This document shows positions 27,094 to 35,445 of a stretch of DNA of 64,000 bases, piece by piece. Below the pieces are notes generated by a model that was not told the DNA's origin, ran no database searches, and saw only the letters and a list, made by a program, of their open reading frames with translations. A program made the translations under genes and the position numbers. Source of the stretch: Pseudonocardia autotrophica (GTDB taxonomy: Bacteria; Actinomycetota; Actinomycetes; Mycobacteriales; Pseudonocardiaceae); contig NZ_JNYD01000002.1 in assembly GCF_000717175.1 (NCBI RefSeq), positions 248,001 through 312,000 on the forward strand, in the 5' to 3' direction. Positions within the stretch are counted from its first letter, which is position 1. Every line of letters starts with the position of its first letter.

Positions 27094-27485
27094 TGGACGT
27101 CCGACCTCACGTCGACGGGCTGCGCGCCGGCCTGCTGCGGGTGGCCCGCTGCGGGGCCTGCGGGACGGCCGCCTTCCCGCCGCCCCGGGTCTGCCCGCGC
27201 TGCGGCGCCCGCGACACCGTCGAATGGTTCACCGCGTCAGGCCGCGGCACCGTCTGGAGCGCGGTGGTCTTCCACAAGACCTACCTGGCCGAGCACCCCG
27301 CGCCCTACCCGGTCGCGGTGGTCGAGCTCGCGGAGGGACCTCGACTCGTCACCACCCTCGCCGGCCTGCTCGCCGACGACCTCCGGGACATCCGGATCGG
27401 GCAGGCCGTGACCGCGGAGATCGACGCGAACCGCGAGCCGCCGCGTGTCGTGTTCCGCCCTGACCCAGAAGGAGAAGCGCCATGA
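27093..27485 (+). CDS. Zn-ribbon/OB-fold (DUF35) protein, aldolase partner
   Basis: A 130-residue second copy of the zinc ribbon plus OB-fold type. Ribbon cysteines are RCGAC and VCPRC; the OB-fold acyl-CoA part follows, with YPVAVVELAEGPRLVT. Its ATG overlaps the last base of the thiolase-fold stop, and its stop overlaps the ligase start (ATGA). This is the second thiolase-fold plus DUF35 pair within 6 kb. Confidence 0.85.
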   Translation: MDVRPHVDGLRAGLLRVARCGACGTAAFPPPRVCPRCGARDTVEWFTASGRGTVWSAVVFHKTYLAEHPAPYPVAVVELAEGPRLVTTLAGLLADDLRDIRIGQAVTAEIDANREPPRVVFRPDPEGEAP

Positions 27486-29095
27486 GCGCCCCGACCGGCA
27501 TTCCCCTGCGCGCGGCGTCCGACACCGGGCCGGCCGCCCTCACCGTTCCCGAGGTCCTGGACGATCTCGCCGCGCGTCGTCCCGGTGCCGAGGCCGTCGT
27601 CGGGCCGGAGGGGCGGGTCACCTACGCCGAGCTCGCCGACCGCACCCGCCGCCTCGCCGCGTTCCTCGCCGACGCCGGCCTGCGCCGTGGTGACCGGATC
27701 GGGATCCTGCTGCCCAACGGCGTCCGCTGGATCACCGCCGCCCTCGCCGCGCACCGCGCCGGACTCACGGTCGTCCCGATCAACACCTGGTACCGCGCCG
27801 CCGAGCTCGACCACGTCCTGGGCAGCGCCGAGGTGCGCCTGGTCATCACCGACACCACGATCTTCGGCCGCGACACCCTCGGCGAGCTCACCGCGGCCGG
27901 CTTCGGGCGGCCCTTCGCCGACACCGACCCCTCGCCGACCGACGGCTACCGGGGCGCGCTGGTCTGGCCGGTCGAGGTCGAGCTGCCCGGGCAGGCCGAG
28001 CCCCGGCCTCTCGACCCGCCCGCCCCGACCGACCTGGCCCTGCTGCTCTTCACCAGCGGCAGCACCGCCCGCCCCAAACCCGTGCCGCTGGAGCACGGCA
28101 AACTCCTGCGTAACGGCTACGAGATCGGGCGCCGCCAGCACCTCGTCGCAGGCGACCGGCTCTGGATCGCGGCCCCCTTCTTCTTCGGCTACGGCTGCTC
28201 CAACGCCCTGCCCGTCGCCCTCGCCCACGGCGTCACGCTGTGCCTGGAGGAGCGCGTCGACGGCGACCGCTCGCTGGAGTTCCTCGCCCGCGAGCGCTGC
28301 ACCGTCTACTACGGACTGGCGCCCACCACGCGCAACCTGCTCGCTGCTCCGTCCTTCGGCCGCCACGACATCTCCTCGCTGCGGACCGGCACCACCGGCT
28401 TCACCGCCGAGGACAAGCGCCTGGTGGTCGAGGAACTCGGGGTGACCGAGATCTGCAGCATGTACGGGCTCACCGAGGGCTACGGGCACTCCACGGTCTC
28501 CGACGCCCACGATCCGCTCGAGGTGCGACTGCACACCTCCGGGACTGTTGTGCCCACCCAGGAGATCCGTATCACCGGCCCCGACGGCAACGGTCTCACC
28601 ACGGGGGAGACCGGCGAGATCGAGCTGCGCGGCTGCGTGATCGAGGCCTACCTCGGCGGGGCCGAGCTCAACGAGGGCGTGTTCCGGCCCGGCGGCTGGT
28701 TCCGCACCGGCGACCTCGGCTTCCTCGACGACGCCCGGCGACTGCACGTCGTCGGGCGCAGCAAGGAGATGCTCAAGGTCAAGGGCATCAACATCGCACC
28801 CCTCGAGGTCGAGGAACTCCTCTGCAGTCACCCCGACGTGGACCAGGCCTACGTCGTCGGCCTGCCCTCGGCCGACGGCGACGAGATCATGGTCGCCGCC
28901 GTGGTGGCCCGCCTCGGACACGATCCCGCACCGGACCTTGCGGCCGCGCTCGTCGCTGACGTCGGGGCCCGAGCGGCCGGTTACAAGGTCCCGAGCCGGA
29001 TCGAGGTGTTCACCCAGGACCAGCTGCCTCTCACCGACACGGGCAAGGTCAGCAAACGGGCTCTGCGTGACGTCCTCGCCGGGGGTGTGGCATGA
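27482..29095 (+). CDS. AMP-forming acyl-CoA synthetase (ligase)
   Basis: A 537-residue adenylate-forming ligase that activates a carboxylic acid to acyl-CoA with ATP. The phosphate loop is LLLFTSGSTARPKPV, with YGLTEGYG, GWFRTGDLGF and the C-terminal lysine in TGKVSKRAL. It overlaps the DUF35 gene before it and the SMP-30 gene after it by four bases. It would provide the CoA entry step after the alcohol and aldehyde dehydrogenases. The acid substrate cannot be told from sequence. Confidence 0.9.
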   Translation: MSAPTGIPLRAASDTGPAALTVPEVLDDLAARRPGAEAVVGPEGRVTYAELADRTRRLAAFLADAGLRRGDRIGILLPNGVRWITAALAAHRAGLTVVPINTWYRAAELDHVLGSAEVRLVITDTTIFGRDTLGELTAAGFGRPFADTDPSPTDGYRGALVWPVEVELPGQAEPRPLDPPAPTDLALLLFTSGSTARPKPVPLEHGKLLRNGYEIGRRQHLVAGDRLWIAAPFFFGYGCSNALPVALAHGVTLCLEERVDGDRSLEFLARERCTVYYGLAPTTRNLLAAPSFGRHDISSLRTGTTGFTAEDKRLVVEELGVTEICSMYGLTEGYGHSTVSDAHDPLEVRLHTSGTVVPTQEIRITGPDGNGLTTGETGEIELRGCVIEAYLGGAELNEGVFRPGGWFRTGDLGFLDDARRLHVVGRSKEMLKVKGINIAPLEVEELLCSHPDVDQAYVVGLPSADGDEIMVAAVVARLGHDPAPDLAAALVADVGARAAGYKVPSRIEVFTQDQLPLTDTGKVSKRALRDVLAGGVA

Positions 29096-29940
29096 ACATG
29101 CGCACCCTCGCCACCGGGATCGGCTTCACCGAAGGGCCGCTGTGGACGACCGACGGCCGGCTGCTCGTGGTCGCCATGTCCCGCGGGCTCGTCGTCGAGA
29201 TCGACCTCGACGGCGGTGTCCTCGCCTCGATCGAGGTCGGCGGTGGACCCAACGGACTCGCCGAAGGCCACGGCGGCGCGATCTGGATCGCGCAGAACGG
29301 CGCCGCCCTGCGCCCCAGTCGATCCGCCCGGCCCACCCCCGCAGGACTGCAGCGCCTCAACACCGACCAGGTCACCGACGTCCCCGTGCCGGGAGCGCTG
29401 GCGCCGAACGACCTCGCCGCCGGGCCCGACGGGCGCATCTGGTTCACCGACCCCGGCCTGCCCGGCAGCACCGGCGACGGTCGGCTCTGCGCCCACGACC
29501 CGGTCACCGGGACGACCTCGGTCCTCCTCGACGGCCTCGCCTTCCCCAACGGGCTCGCATTCGGACCGGAGGGGGACATCCTGTACCTCGCGCACACCGA
29601 CGACGGCGTCATCACGCAACATCGGTGGACCGGCGACCGGCTCGTCCCCATCGGGACTCCCCGTGCGCTTGCCGCGGGTGGCCCGGACGGGCTTGCCCTC
29701 GACGCCCACGGCCGGCTCTACGCCGCCGCCCCCGACGCAGAGGCGATCTTCGTCTTCGAGCCCGACGGCCGGCCGGCGGGCGAGATCCGATTCCCCGAGC
29801 CCACCTTCCCGACCAACCTCTGTTTCGCCGGCCCGGGGCTCGACGTCCTCGTGGTCACAGGCGCCAAGGGCGGGCGGGTGCTGCTCGTCGAGCTGCCGGG
29901 CCGGGCCCGCGGCCTCGCCCTTCGGGCGGGAGCGGCGTGA
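29092..29940 (+). CDS. SMP-30/gluconolactonase/LRE-like beta-propeller protein
   Basis: A 282-residue six-bladed propeller of the SMP-30 family, which hydrolyses lactones with one bound metal. Likely metal ligands are the Glu of GFTEGPL, the Asn of APNDLAAGPDGRIWFTD and a later Asn/Asp in FPNGLAFGPEG. It overlaps the ligase stop and the following small gene's start by four bases each. A lactone from BVMO-type or ring-opening chemistry is a plausible substrate, but this is inference. Confidence 0.85.
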   Translation: MNMRTLATGIGFTEGPLWTTDGRLLVVAMSRGLVVEIDLDGGVLASIEVGGGPNGLAEGHGGAIWIAQNGAALRPSRSARPTPAGLQRLNTDQVTDVPVPGALAPNDLAAGPDGRIWFTDPGLPGSTGDGRLCAHDPVTGTTSVLLDGLAFPNGLAFGPEGDILYLAHTDDGVITQHRWTGDRLVPIGTPRALAAGGPDGLALDAHGRLYAAAPDAEAIFVFEPDGRPAGEIRFPEPTFPTNLCFAGPGLDVLVVTGAKGGRVLLVELPGRARGLALRAGAA

Positions 29941-30152
29941 CAGCGGGCTCGTCGACCGGCGACCTCCCCGACCTGCTCACCGAGCTGCGCGGTCTCGTCG
30001 CTGCGCGCCCCACCGGATCGCGACTACCGGCGGAACGTGATCTGGCCGTCCGGCTCGGGGTCGGACGGGCGGTCGTCCGCCGTGCCCTGCGCGAGCTGGT
30101 CCACTCGGGGACGATCCGGACCCGCGCCCAGTCCGGCAGCTACGTGTGCTGA
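29937..30152 (+). CDS. Stand-alone GntR-type winged-helix domain
   Basis: A 71-residue protein that is only the DNA-binding domain of a GntR regulator: LPAERDLAVRLGVGRAVVRRALREL, then the wing to SGSYVC, where it stops. No ligand domain follows. GTG 29937 overlaps the SMP-30 stop by four bases, so it is translated as the end of the operon. It could be a natural competitor for the full GntR protein's sites, or the 5' end of a gene cut short by the decay next door (an SDR remnant begins about 170 bases later). Confidence 0.65.
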   Translation: MTAGSSTGDLPDLLTELRGLVAARPTGSRLPAERDLAVRLGVGRAVVRRALRELVHSGTIRTRAQSGSYVC

Positions 30153-30324
30153 CCGAGGGAATGCGCGCGAGGTAGGTTCGAGATCGGCGACCCGGCCGAC
30201 TGTCCCGTGCGAAACGGCTTCCCTTAGTGACCGAGCGCGCGATGCTGCGGTCGGCGCCGAAGACGTAATGCGAGCGGTTAGGCGGATCATCGCCCGGCCG
30301 GGGACACCTGCCTGCTGGTCGGCG

Positions 30325-30720
30325 AGCATGCCCCACCGGCCGGCGCACGGTCGCCATGGCCGCGGACGTCCGCGACTACGCCCAGGTCGAGGCTGTTGTC
30401 CAGCGCGGGCTCGCCGAGTTCGGCCGCCTCGACGGCGTCGTCGCCGGGATCATCGTCGACACGGCCCCTTTGGGAGCTCAGCCTCGAAGGCTGGAACGAC
30501 GACATCGCAGGTGGCCGCGGCGGCTCGCTGGTACTCGTCGCCTCCGCGGGCGCCACTAAGGGCTTCCCCAGCATCAGCAACTACGTCGCCGTCAAGCGCG
30601 GTGTCGTCGGAATGCTCAACCCGATGGCCGCCGAGCTCGGGCCCCTCGGGATCCGGGTCAACGCGCTGTCCCCCGACCAACGTCGGCACCGACCTGTTCC
30701 TGTCCGACAGGCGGACCACC
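30325..30720 (+). pseudogene. Mycofactocin-type SDR pseudogene with frameshifts and internal deletion
   Basis: Three reading frames in turn give consecutive pieces of a mycofactocin-coupled SDR. The first runs to AADVRDYAQVEAVVQRGLA (from about 30325). The second holds WELSLEGWNDDI joined directly to GRGGSLVLVASAGATKGFP and NYVAVKRGVVGML. The third holds SPTNVGTDLFLSDR. About 20 residues between WNDDI and GRGGS are missing, and the N-terminal cofactor region is absent. At least two frameshifts prevent a functional product. Confidence 0.8.
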
Positions 30721-30797
30721 CACGTCGAGAGGGTCGAGTTGACCGGTGAACGCGCTGTCCGGGCGCCCTTCTCAACCGCCGTCGGACGCGGCAGACA

Positions 30798-30834
30798 GCC
30801 CGGCCCGACCATCCTGCAAGGGGTAGGGCCGGGC
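30798..30834 (-). terminator. Hairpin after the MFS gene
   Basis: A 9-bp perfect stem (GCCCGGCCC / GGGCCGGGC) with three further inner pairs and a loop lies 9 bases past the MFS stop codon on the minus strand. No T-tract follows. Confidence 0.5.
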
Positions 30835-30842
30835 CGGGCAGG

Positions 30843-32222
30843 TCAGGTCCGGGACAGCCCCTCGGCGGCATCGGCGTCGTCTGCGCCGGTCTTGCGGTCG
30901 GATTCCGTGAGGACGGGCTCGTCCTGCATGCGCCGGTTCTTCGTCTCGCCGAGCGCGACGACACAGATCAAGCTGAGCAGCCCGAACCCGGCGATCATCA
31001 GGCCGACGGCGTAGCTGCCAAAGCTGCTGGACAGCTGAGCGGCGACCAGCGGGGAGACGGCACCACCGAGGACGCCGCCGAGGTTGTAGCCCATGCCGGC
31101 GCCGGTGTACCGGTAGCGGGTCTGGAACATCTCGGGCAAGTACGCGCCGACGGGCCCGTAGGCGATACCGAAGATCGCGAGCGTGCCGATGAGGCCGATC
31201 GCGAATCCGGTCCCGGAGCCGGTGCCCATGATCGGGAACAGGGCGAGCGCCCACGGGATGGACAGGGCACAGCAGGCGAGGATGACGTTGCGGCGCCCGA
31301 ACCTGTCGGACACGATCCCGGAGATCGCGGTGGTCGCGCCGAACACGACGGCGGCGGCGATGTTGAGGACGAGCACTGTACGCCGGTCCAGGCCCGCACC
31401 GGTCTCGCTCGTACCGTAGGTGGTGAGGAACGCGGTGCCCATGTAGAACAGCGCGAACAGTATGGTCAGCACACCACCGCCGAGCAGGACCTCACGCGGC
31501 TGCATGCGGAAGACCTCGAGGATCGGCGCCCCGGCGGAGGCGGTCGCCCGCCGCTTCTGGGCATCGCGGAAGGCGGGGGTCTCGTCGATGGTCACCCGCA
31601 CCCACAGCCCGATGCCGACCAGAACGACGGACAGCAGGAACGGGATCCGCCAGCCCCAGTCGAGGAAGGCGGGCCCGGTGTCGCCGAGCACGGCGTCGAT
31701 GGCGAGGAAGGTGCCGCTGGACAGCGCGAACGCCAGCGCTGGGCCCAGCTGCGGGAAGATCGCGTAGAGGCCGCGCTTGGTCGGCGGGGCGTACTCGGCG
31801 GCGAGCAGGGTCGCACCCGCCCACTCACCGCCGACCGCGAGGCCCTGCAGGAACCGCAGGACGACGAGGATGATCGGGGCCGCGATGCCGAGGGTGGCGG
31901 CCCCGGGCAACAGGCCGATCACCATGGTGGAGACACCCATCAGCATCAGCGTGGCGATGAGCGTCTTCTTGCGGCCGAGCCGGTCACCGTAGTGGCCGAA
32001 CAGGATCGCCCCGAGCGGTCGGGCGATGAACGCGACGGCAAAGGTCGCGAACGAGGCCACGATGCCCGCGGCGGTGCCGAGGGCAGGGAAGAACACCTTC
32101 GGGAAGATCAGGGCTGCGGCGGTGCCGTAGATGAAGAAGTCGTAGAACTCGATCGTGGTGCCGGCGCAGCTGGCAAAGGCCACGCGCCGCAGTGGCGTCG
32201 AGCGAGTGGTTGTGTGCTCCAT
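30843..32222 (-). CDS. MFS transporter, metabolite:H+ symporter (MHS) type
   Basis: A 459-residue MHS-branch transporter: AGTTIEFYDFFIYGTAAAL in helix 1, GHYGDRLGRK in loop 2-3, and GLAVGGEWAGATLLAAEYAP. Twelve hydrophobic segments are present, with a charged C-terminal tail of about 40 residues. ATG 32222 has AAGGAG upstream. It lies 78 bases after pncB on the same strand, which suggests, but does not prove, import of nicotinate or a related pyridine. Confidence 0.9.
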   Translation of the reverse strand: MEHTTTRSTPLRRVAFASCAGTTIEFYDFFIYGTAAALIFPKVFFPALGTAAGIVASFATFAVAFIARPLGAILFGHYGDRLGRKKTLIATLMLMGVSTMVIGLLPGAATLGIAAPIILVVLRFLQGLAVGGEWAGATLLAAEYAPPTKRGLYAIFPQLGPALAFALSSGTFLAIDAVLGDTGPAFLDWGWRIPFLLSVVLVGIGLWVRVTIDETPAFRDAQKRRATASAGAPILEVFRMQPREVLLGGGVLTILFALFYMGTAFLTTYGTSETGAGLDRRTVLVLNIAAAVVFGATTAISGIVSDRFGRRNVILACCALSIPWALALFPIMGTGSGTGFAIGLIGTLAIFGIAYGPVGAYLPEMFQTRYRYTGAGMGYNLGGVLGGAVSPLVAAQLSSSFGSYAVGLMIAGFGLLSLICVVALGETKNRRMQDEPVLTESDRKTGADDADAAEGLSRT

Positions 32223-32300
32223 TGAGTCTCCTTGATTCAGCAGATCAGAACTGGGGGTGAGTTGTCGTGACGGTCACGGGGTGCTGTGTCCGGTGGCGGT

Positions 32301-33680
32301 TCATGGGGTGCGGCCGGCTGGTGCGCCGGTGAGCCGGGGAGTGCCGGGGGACAGATCCAGGTCACGCGGGAGGAGTTCGGTCTTGGCACGGCGGTGATGG
32401 GCGCGGACCTCCTCCGGCGTCGGGCTGTGCAGGACGGTGCCGTGGCGGACGACGGATACCTGCAGCAGCCGGCCGGGCCTCGTCCGGCCGATCAGGTCCG
32501 GGGTGGCGACGACGCGCTCGCGGGCGGCGTGCCCGGCGTCGTCGAGCTCGCGAGAGGCGCGCTTGATCCCACCGATCGACGCCTTGCCGACGCTGCGCTT
32601 GGCAACCGGGCGCAGCGGAGCGTCGGCGCCGGGGGCGTCGGCGATCGCGACGAGCTTGTAGATCATCTCGGCGGTGGGCGCGCCGGCGCCCGTGACCAGC
32701 CGGGTACCGACACCGAAGGCGTCCACGGGGGCATCGGCGAGCGCGGCGATGCGATGCTCGTCGAGGTCGCCGGTGACCGTGATCCTCGTACCGCGAGCGT
32801 CGAGGGAGTCCAGCAGCGTGCGGGCCCGAGCGGCTTCGATGGCCGGATCGCCGGAGTCGATGCGGATCGCGCCGAGGTCGGTGCCGGCCACGTCGATCGC
32901 GGTGCGGATCCCGGCGCCGGTGTCGTAGGTGTCGACCAGCAGGGTGGTGCCGGTGCCGAGCGCGGCGACCTGGCCGGCGAACCCGGCCCGCTCGTCGGCG
33001 TGGGCGAGAACGAAGGCGTGCCCGCTGGTACCGGTGACGGGCACGCCGTGGCGCAGCCCGGCCTGCAGGTTCGAGGTGGCGGTGAACCCGACCAGGTACG
33101 CGGCGCGCGCAGCGGCGACCGCGGCTTCCTCGTGGGTGCGCCGGGATCCCATTTCGATCAGCGGCCGGCCGGCGGCCGCAGTGACCATCCGGGCGGCAGC
33201 GGTGGCGATGGCCGAGTCGGCGTTGAGGATGGAGAGGACGAGCGTTTCCAGCAGCACGCACTCGCCGAACGTGCCGGAGACGGTGAGCACCGGCGAGTAC
33301 GGGAAGTACAGCTCGCCCTCGCGGTAGGCGTCGATGTTGCCGGTGAAGGCGAACTCGGCCAGGTAGGCGGCGGTCGCGTCGTCGGCGACGCCGATGGCGC
33401 GCAGCATTGCGATCTGGCCGGCGGTGAACCGGAACTCCTGCAACGCCTCGGTCAGCCGGCCCAGCCCGGCGACGACGCCGTAGCGACGCCCGGCGGGCAG
33501 GCGACGGGCGAAGACCTCGAAGGTGGCCCGGTGCGCGGCGGTGCCGTCGGCGAGGGCTGCGCGCAGCATGGTGATCTCGTAGGCGTCGGTGTGCAGGGCC
33601 GTCGACGCCCCAGTGGTCGTGAGGGGGGTGACCAACGTGTGCCCCGCGTCGAGGGCACGGCGGTCGATGGTTCCGGTCAC
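32301..33680 (-). CDS. pncB: Nicotinate phosphoribosyltransferase
   Basis: A 459-residue nicotinate phosphoribosyltransferase, the enzyme that joins nicotinate to PRPP in NAD salvage. Family segments include LHTDAYEITMLRAALADG, FEVFARRLP, the active-site loop EMGSRRTHEEAA, GTSGHAFVLA, and RIDSGDP for phosphoribosyl binding. GTG 33680 has GGAAGGA upstream. It is followed by an MHS-type transporter in the same direction. The upstream region to the 34.1-kb leader holds no gene I can support. Confidence 0.92.
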   Translation of the reverse strand: MTGTIDRRALDAGHTLVTPLTTTGASTALHTDAYEITMLRAALADGTAAHRATFEVFARRLPAGRRYGVVAGLGRLTEALQEFRFTAGQIAMLRAIGVADDATAAYLAEFAFTGNIDAYREGELYFPYSPVLTVSGTFGECVLLETLVLSILNADSAIATAAARMVTAAAGRPLIEMGSRRTHEEAAVAAARAAYLVGFTATSNLQAGLRHGVPVTGTSGHAFVLAHADERAGFAGQVAALGTGTTLLVDTYDTGAGIRTAIDVAGTDLGAIRIDSGDPAIEAARARTLLDSLDARGTRITVTGDLDEHRIAALADAPVDAFGVGTRLVTGAGAPTAEMIYKLVAIADAPGADAPLRPVAKRSVGKASIGGIKRASRELDDAGHAARERVVATPDLIGRTRPGRLLQVSVVRHGTVLHSPTPEEVRAHHRRAKTELLPRDLDLSPGTPRLTGAPAGRTP

Positions 33681-34090
33681 GGGCTTCCTTCCAAGGTCGT
33701 GTGCGGGTCGGTGTCGTGATCAGTTCCTGCGGCAGGGCAGCGCGCGCAGTTCCTTCGCCGAGACCGGGACCGGGCAGGCCGTCCGGCCGGTGCGTCGCGG
33801 CTGCGGCCTCTGGGATCCGCAGAGGCATCGCCTCGAAGAACCCGACAGCGCACTCCTTCAGTCGCGCCCAACCCCGGCGCACGACGATCTCCTGGGTGCG
33901 CGCCTCAGCTGTCGTGGACCAGTCTCACGGTGGCCGTTCCTGCGCGACCTCCGTCGACCGGTCGACGGCCGGGCCGATTGCTGGGTCCACCGATCGGCCC
34001 CGTACCCCCGCTCGTTCAGATGTGGATCTTGAGTTGCGGCCGCAGTAGATGTTTGTCGTGCTGGATCCGGGTAGGGCTTCAGCGGGACGC
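33681..34090. other. Gene-free stretch upstream of pncB
   Basis: About 410 bases without a recognised gene; possible reading frames show no familiar protein. It should hold the pncB promoter on the minus strand, but I see no convincing -35/-10 pair. Its right end joins the conserved leader element. Confidence 0.4.
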
Positions 34091-34217
34091 GTCCTTCGAT
34101 CGCTCGACAGTCGGCTCCCCCTGGGTGTCGGACGTCCGGCCGACGGCGACCCGCCGAGGTCGGCGGCAGAGTTCTCCTTTGTCAAGAGGCATCCCAGCCA
34201 CGCGAACCGAAGGGGAA
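34091..34217 (+). ncRNA. Conserved leader element, copy A (candidate riboswitch-like RNA)
   Basis: The 87 bases at 34091-34177 align without gaps to 48154-48240 with about 68 identities. Shared helices are TCGAT/GTCGG (34096-34100 with 34127-34131; CCGAT/ATCGG in copy B) and GCCGAC/GTCGGC (34138-34143 with 34159-34164). The 3' end TTCTCC (34172-34177) can pair with GGGGAA at 34212-34217, the Shine-Dalgarno of the small gene starting at 34224. This is the layout of a translation-controlling leader. I do not recognise a known riboswitch class. Confidence 0.55.
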
Positions 34218-34223
34218 GAAGAG

Positions 34224-34394
34224 ATGACCGCGTTCTGGACCATGATCCGCAGCACCGCCCGCCGTCTCGACGAGTGGACGCCCGCCGCGTTCACCCCGAC
34301 GACGTCCATGCAGGACCCGGCGGTGGAACTGGCTCGGCTGACCCAGGGCCGCCTGCCCAGGGACTTTCAGTACCCGGTCGGCTTCCACCGCTGA
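34224..34394 (+). CDS. Small hypothetical protein (56 aa) behind leader A
   Basis: A 56-residue protein opening MTAFWTMIRSTARRLDEW and ending with an FQYPVGFHR tail. The start is well supported by AAGGGGAAGAAG six bases upstream. I do not recognise it. An amphipathic N-terminal half is possible; there is no clear membrane helix. It is a single gene with the next gene convergent, so it is the only evident output of leader copy A. Confidence 0.6.
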   Translation: MTAFWTMIRSTARRLDEWTPAAFTPTTSMQDPAVELARLTQGRLPRDFQYPVGFHR

Positions 34395-34512
34395 AGGCTT
34401 CGGAGGCGAAGTCCACGCGGCGGACTCGTTCGTAGCCGACGGGAGCGAGGTCGTCCAACCGGGAGCGGCAGCGGCCGCGGGTACGCCCGGTTCACCACGT
34501 ACGCCTTGTCGA

Positions 34513-35154
34513 TCAGGATCCGGGCGAGGCGACCCGCCCACGGCGCACGGCGTCCGCAGTCACGGTGGCGAGCGTGGCGCGCATGATGTGGCCGACGAAG
34601 GGGCGCACGAGCGTCCAGTACCGGGCGAAGCGGCGCGCACTGTCCTGCTCGGTGACCAGGGTGCGGGCCTCGTAGGAGACCAGCGTGCGGGACGTGCCGT
34701 AGGGGCGGAGCGAGAAGTTCGCGGCGATCTTGCCCCAGTCCGGTTCGGCGAAGGCCGCGAACCCCTCTGGTGTCATCCCGGTGACGTCGTACCACTCGAT
34801 CACCGGCTGCCAGAACCGGCCGACCGCACCCAGCGCGATCTCGTGCTCGGCGACCTCGCCGAGGGACAGCCACCCCGGCAGCGACGGTCCACCACGCAGC
34901 GGCAGCTGGGCCGGAGGCGCGGGGGAGGCCGGGCGGCCGGCGAGCCGGGCGAGCCGGTCGGGCAGCCCCCGGACGGCCATCGCGGCATCCATCACCGGCG
35001 AGTGCACCCGTGCGAGGTCCAGCGCGCACAGCGCCTGCCAGGTCGCCGCGAGGTCCGATTCGGCCACTGTGTGCTCGACGATCGTCGTGTCATACCGAGG
35101 CAGGTACCGGTCGATGAGCATCGCGGCCGGCGTCGAGGGTGCGGTCCTGGTCAT
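34513..35154 (-). CDS. Hypothetical protein, possible SRPBCC-like
   Basis: A 213-residue cytosolic protein. The alternation of predicted strands and one long C-terminal helix, with FSLRPYGTSRTLVSYEARTL and FARYWTLVRPFVGHIMR, resembles the polyketide-cyclase/SRPBCC lipid-binding type common in actinomycetes. I cannot name a family with confidence. ATG 35154 has GGAGGG upstream; an in-frame GTG lies 21 bases earlier. It stands alone between gaps. Confidence 0.6.
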   Translation of the reverse strand: MTRTAPSTPAAMLIDRYLPRYDTTIVEHTVAESDLAATWQALCALDLARVHSPVMDAAMAVRGLPDRLARLAGRPASPAPPAQLPLRGGPSLPGWLSLGEVAEHEIALGAVGRFWQPVIEWYDVTGMTPEGFAAFAEPDWGKIAANFSLRPYGTSRTLVSYEARTLVTEQDSARRFARYWTLVRPFVGHIMRATLATVTADAVRRGRVASPGS

Positions 35155-35445
35155 GGGCGGGCCCTCCGTCGTCACAGCCCTCGACCCTCCTCCGCAGGCC
35201 CACAGCGACGTAGAGCCCTTCGTCTCCCTCCGCCGGGATCATCGGCCGACCGCTTCCGGCCCAACGCCACTCCGATGTCGCGGTCCACCGCGTCACAGCC
35301 GCCCGGCCATCTCTGGATCCGCCTGCGGCCGAGGGCCCGGATACCTGCCACCAGCTCGCGCGGCGCTCCCAGCTGCACGGGTCAATCCGAATGTGCTCAC
35401 CGGCCGCATCGGTTGACCGGCTACCTGAACCACCGAAACGCGTAG

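Noticed and set aside
33701..34048. Open frames upstream of pncB
   Set aside because: None has a good ribosome site with protein-like composition or a recognisable domain.
34395..34512. Minus-strand stretch with RLDDLAPVGYERVRR, slightly like the end of an IS transposase
   Set aside because: No other transposase motif, no inverted repeats and no target duplication found.
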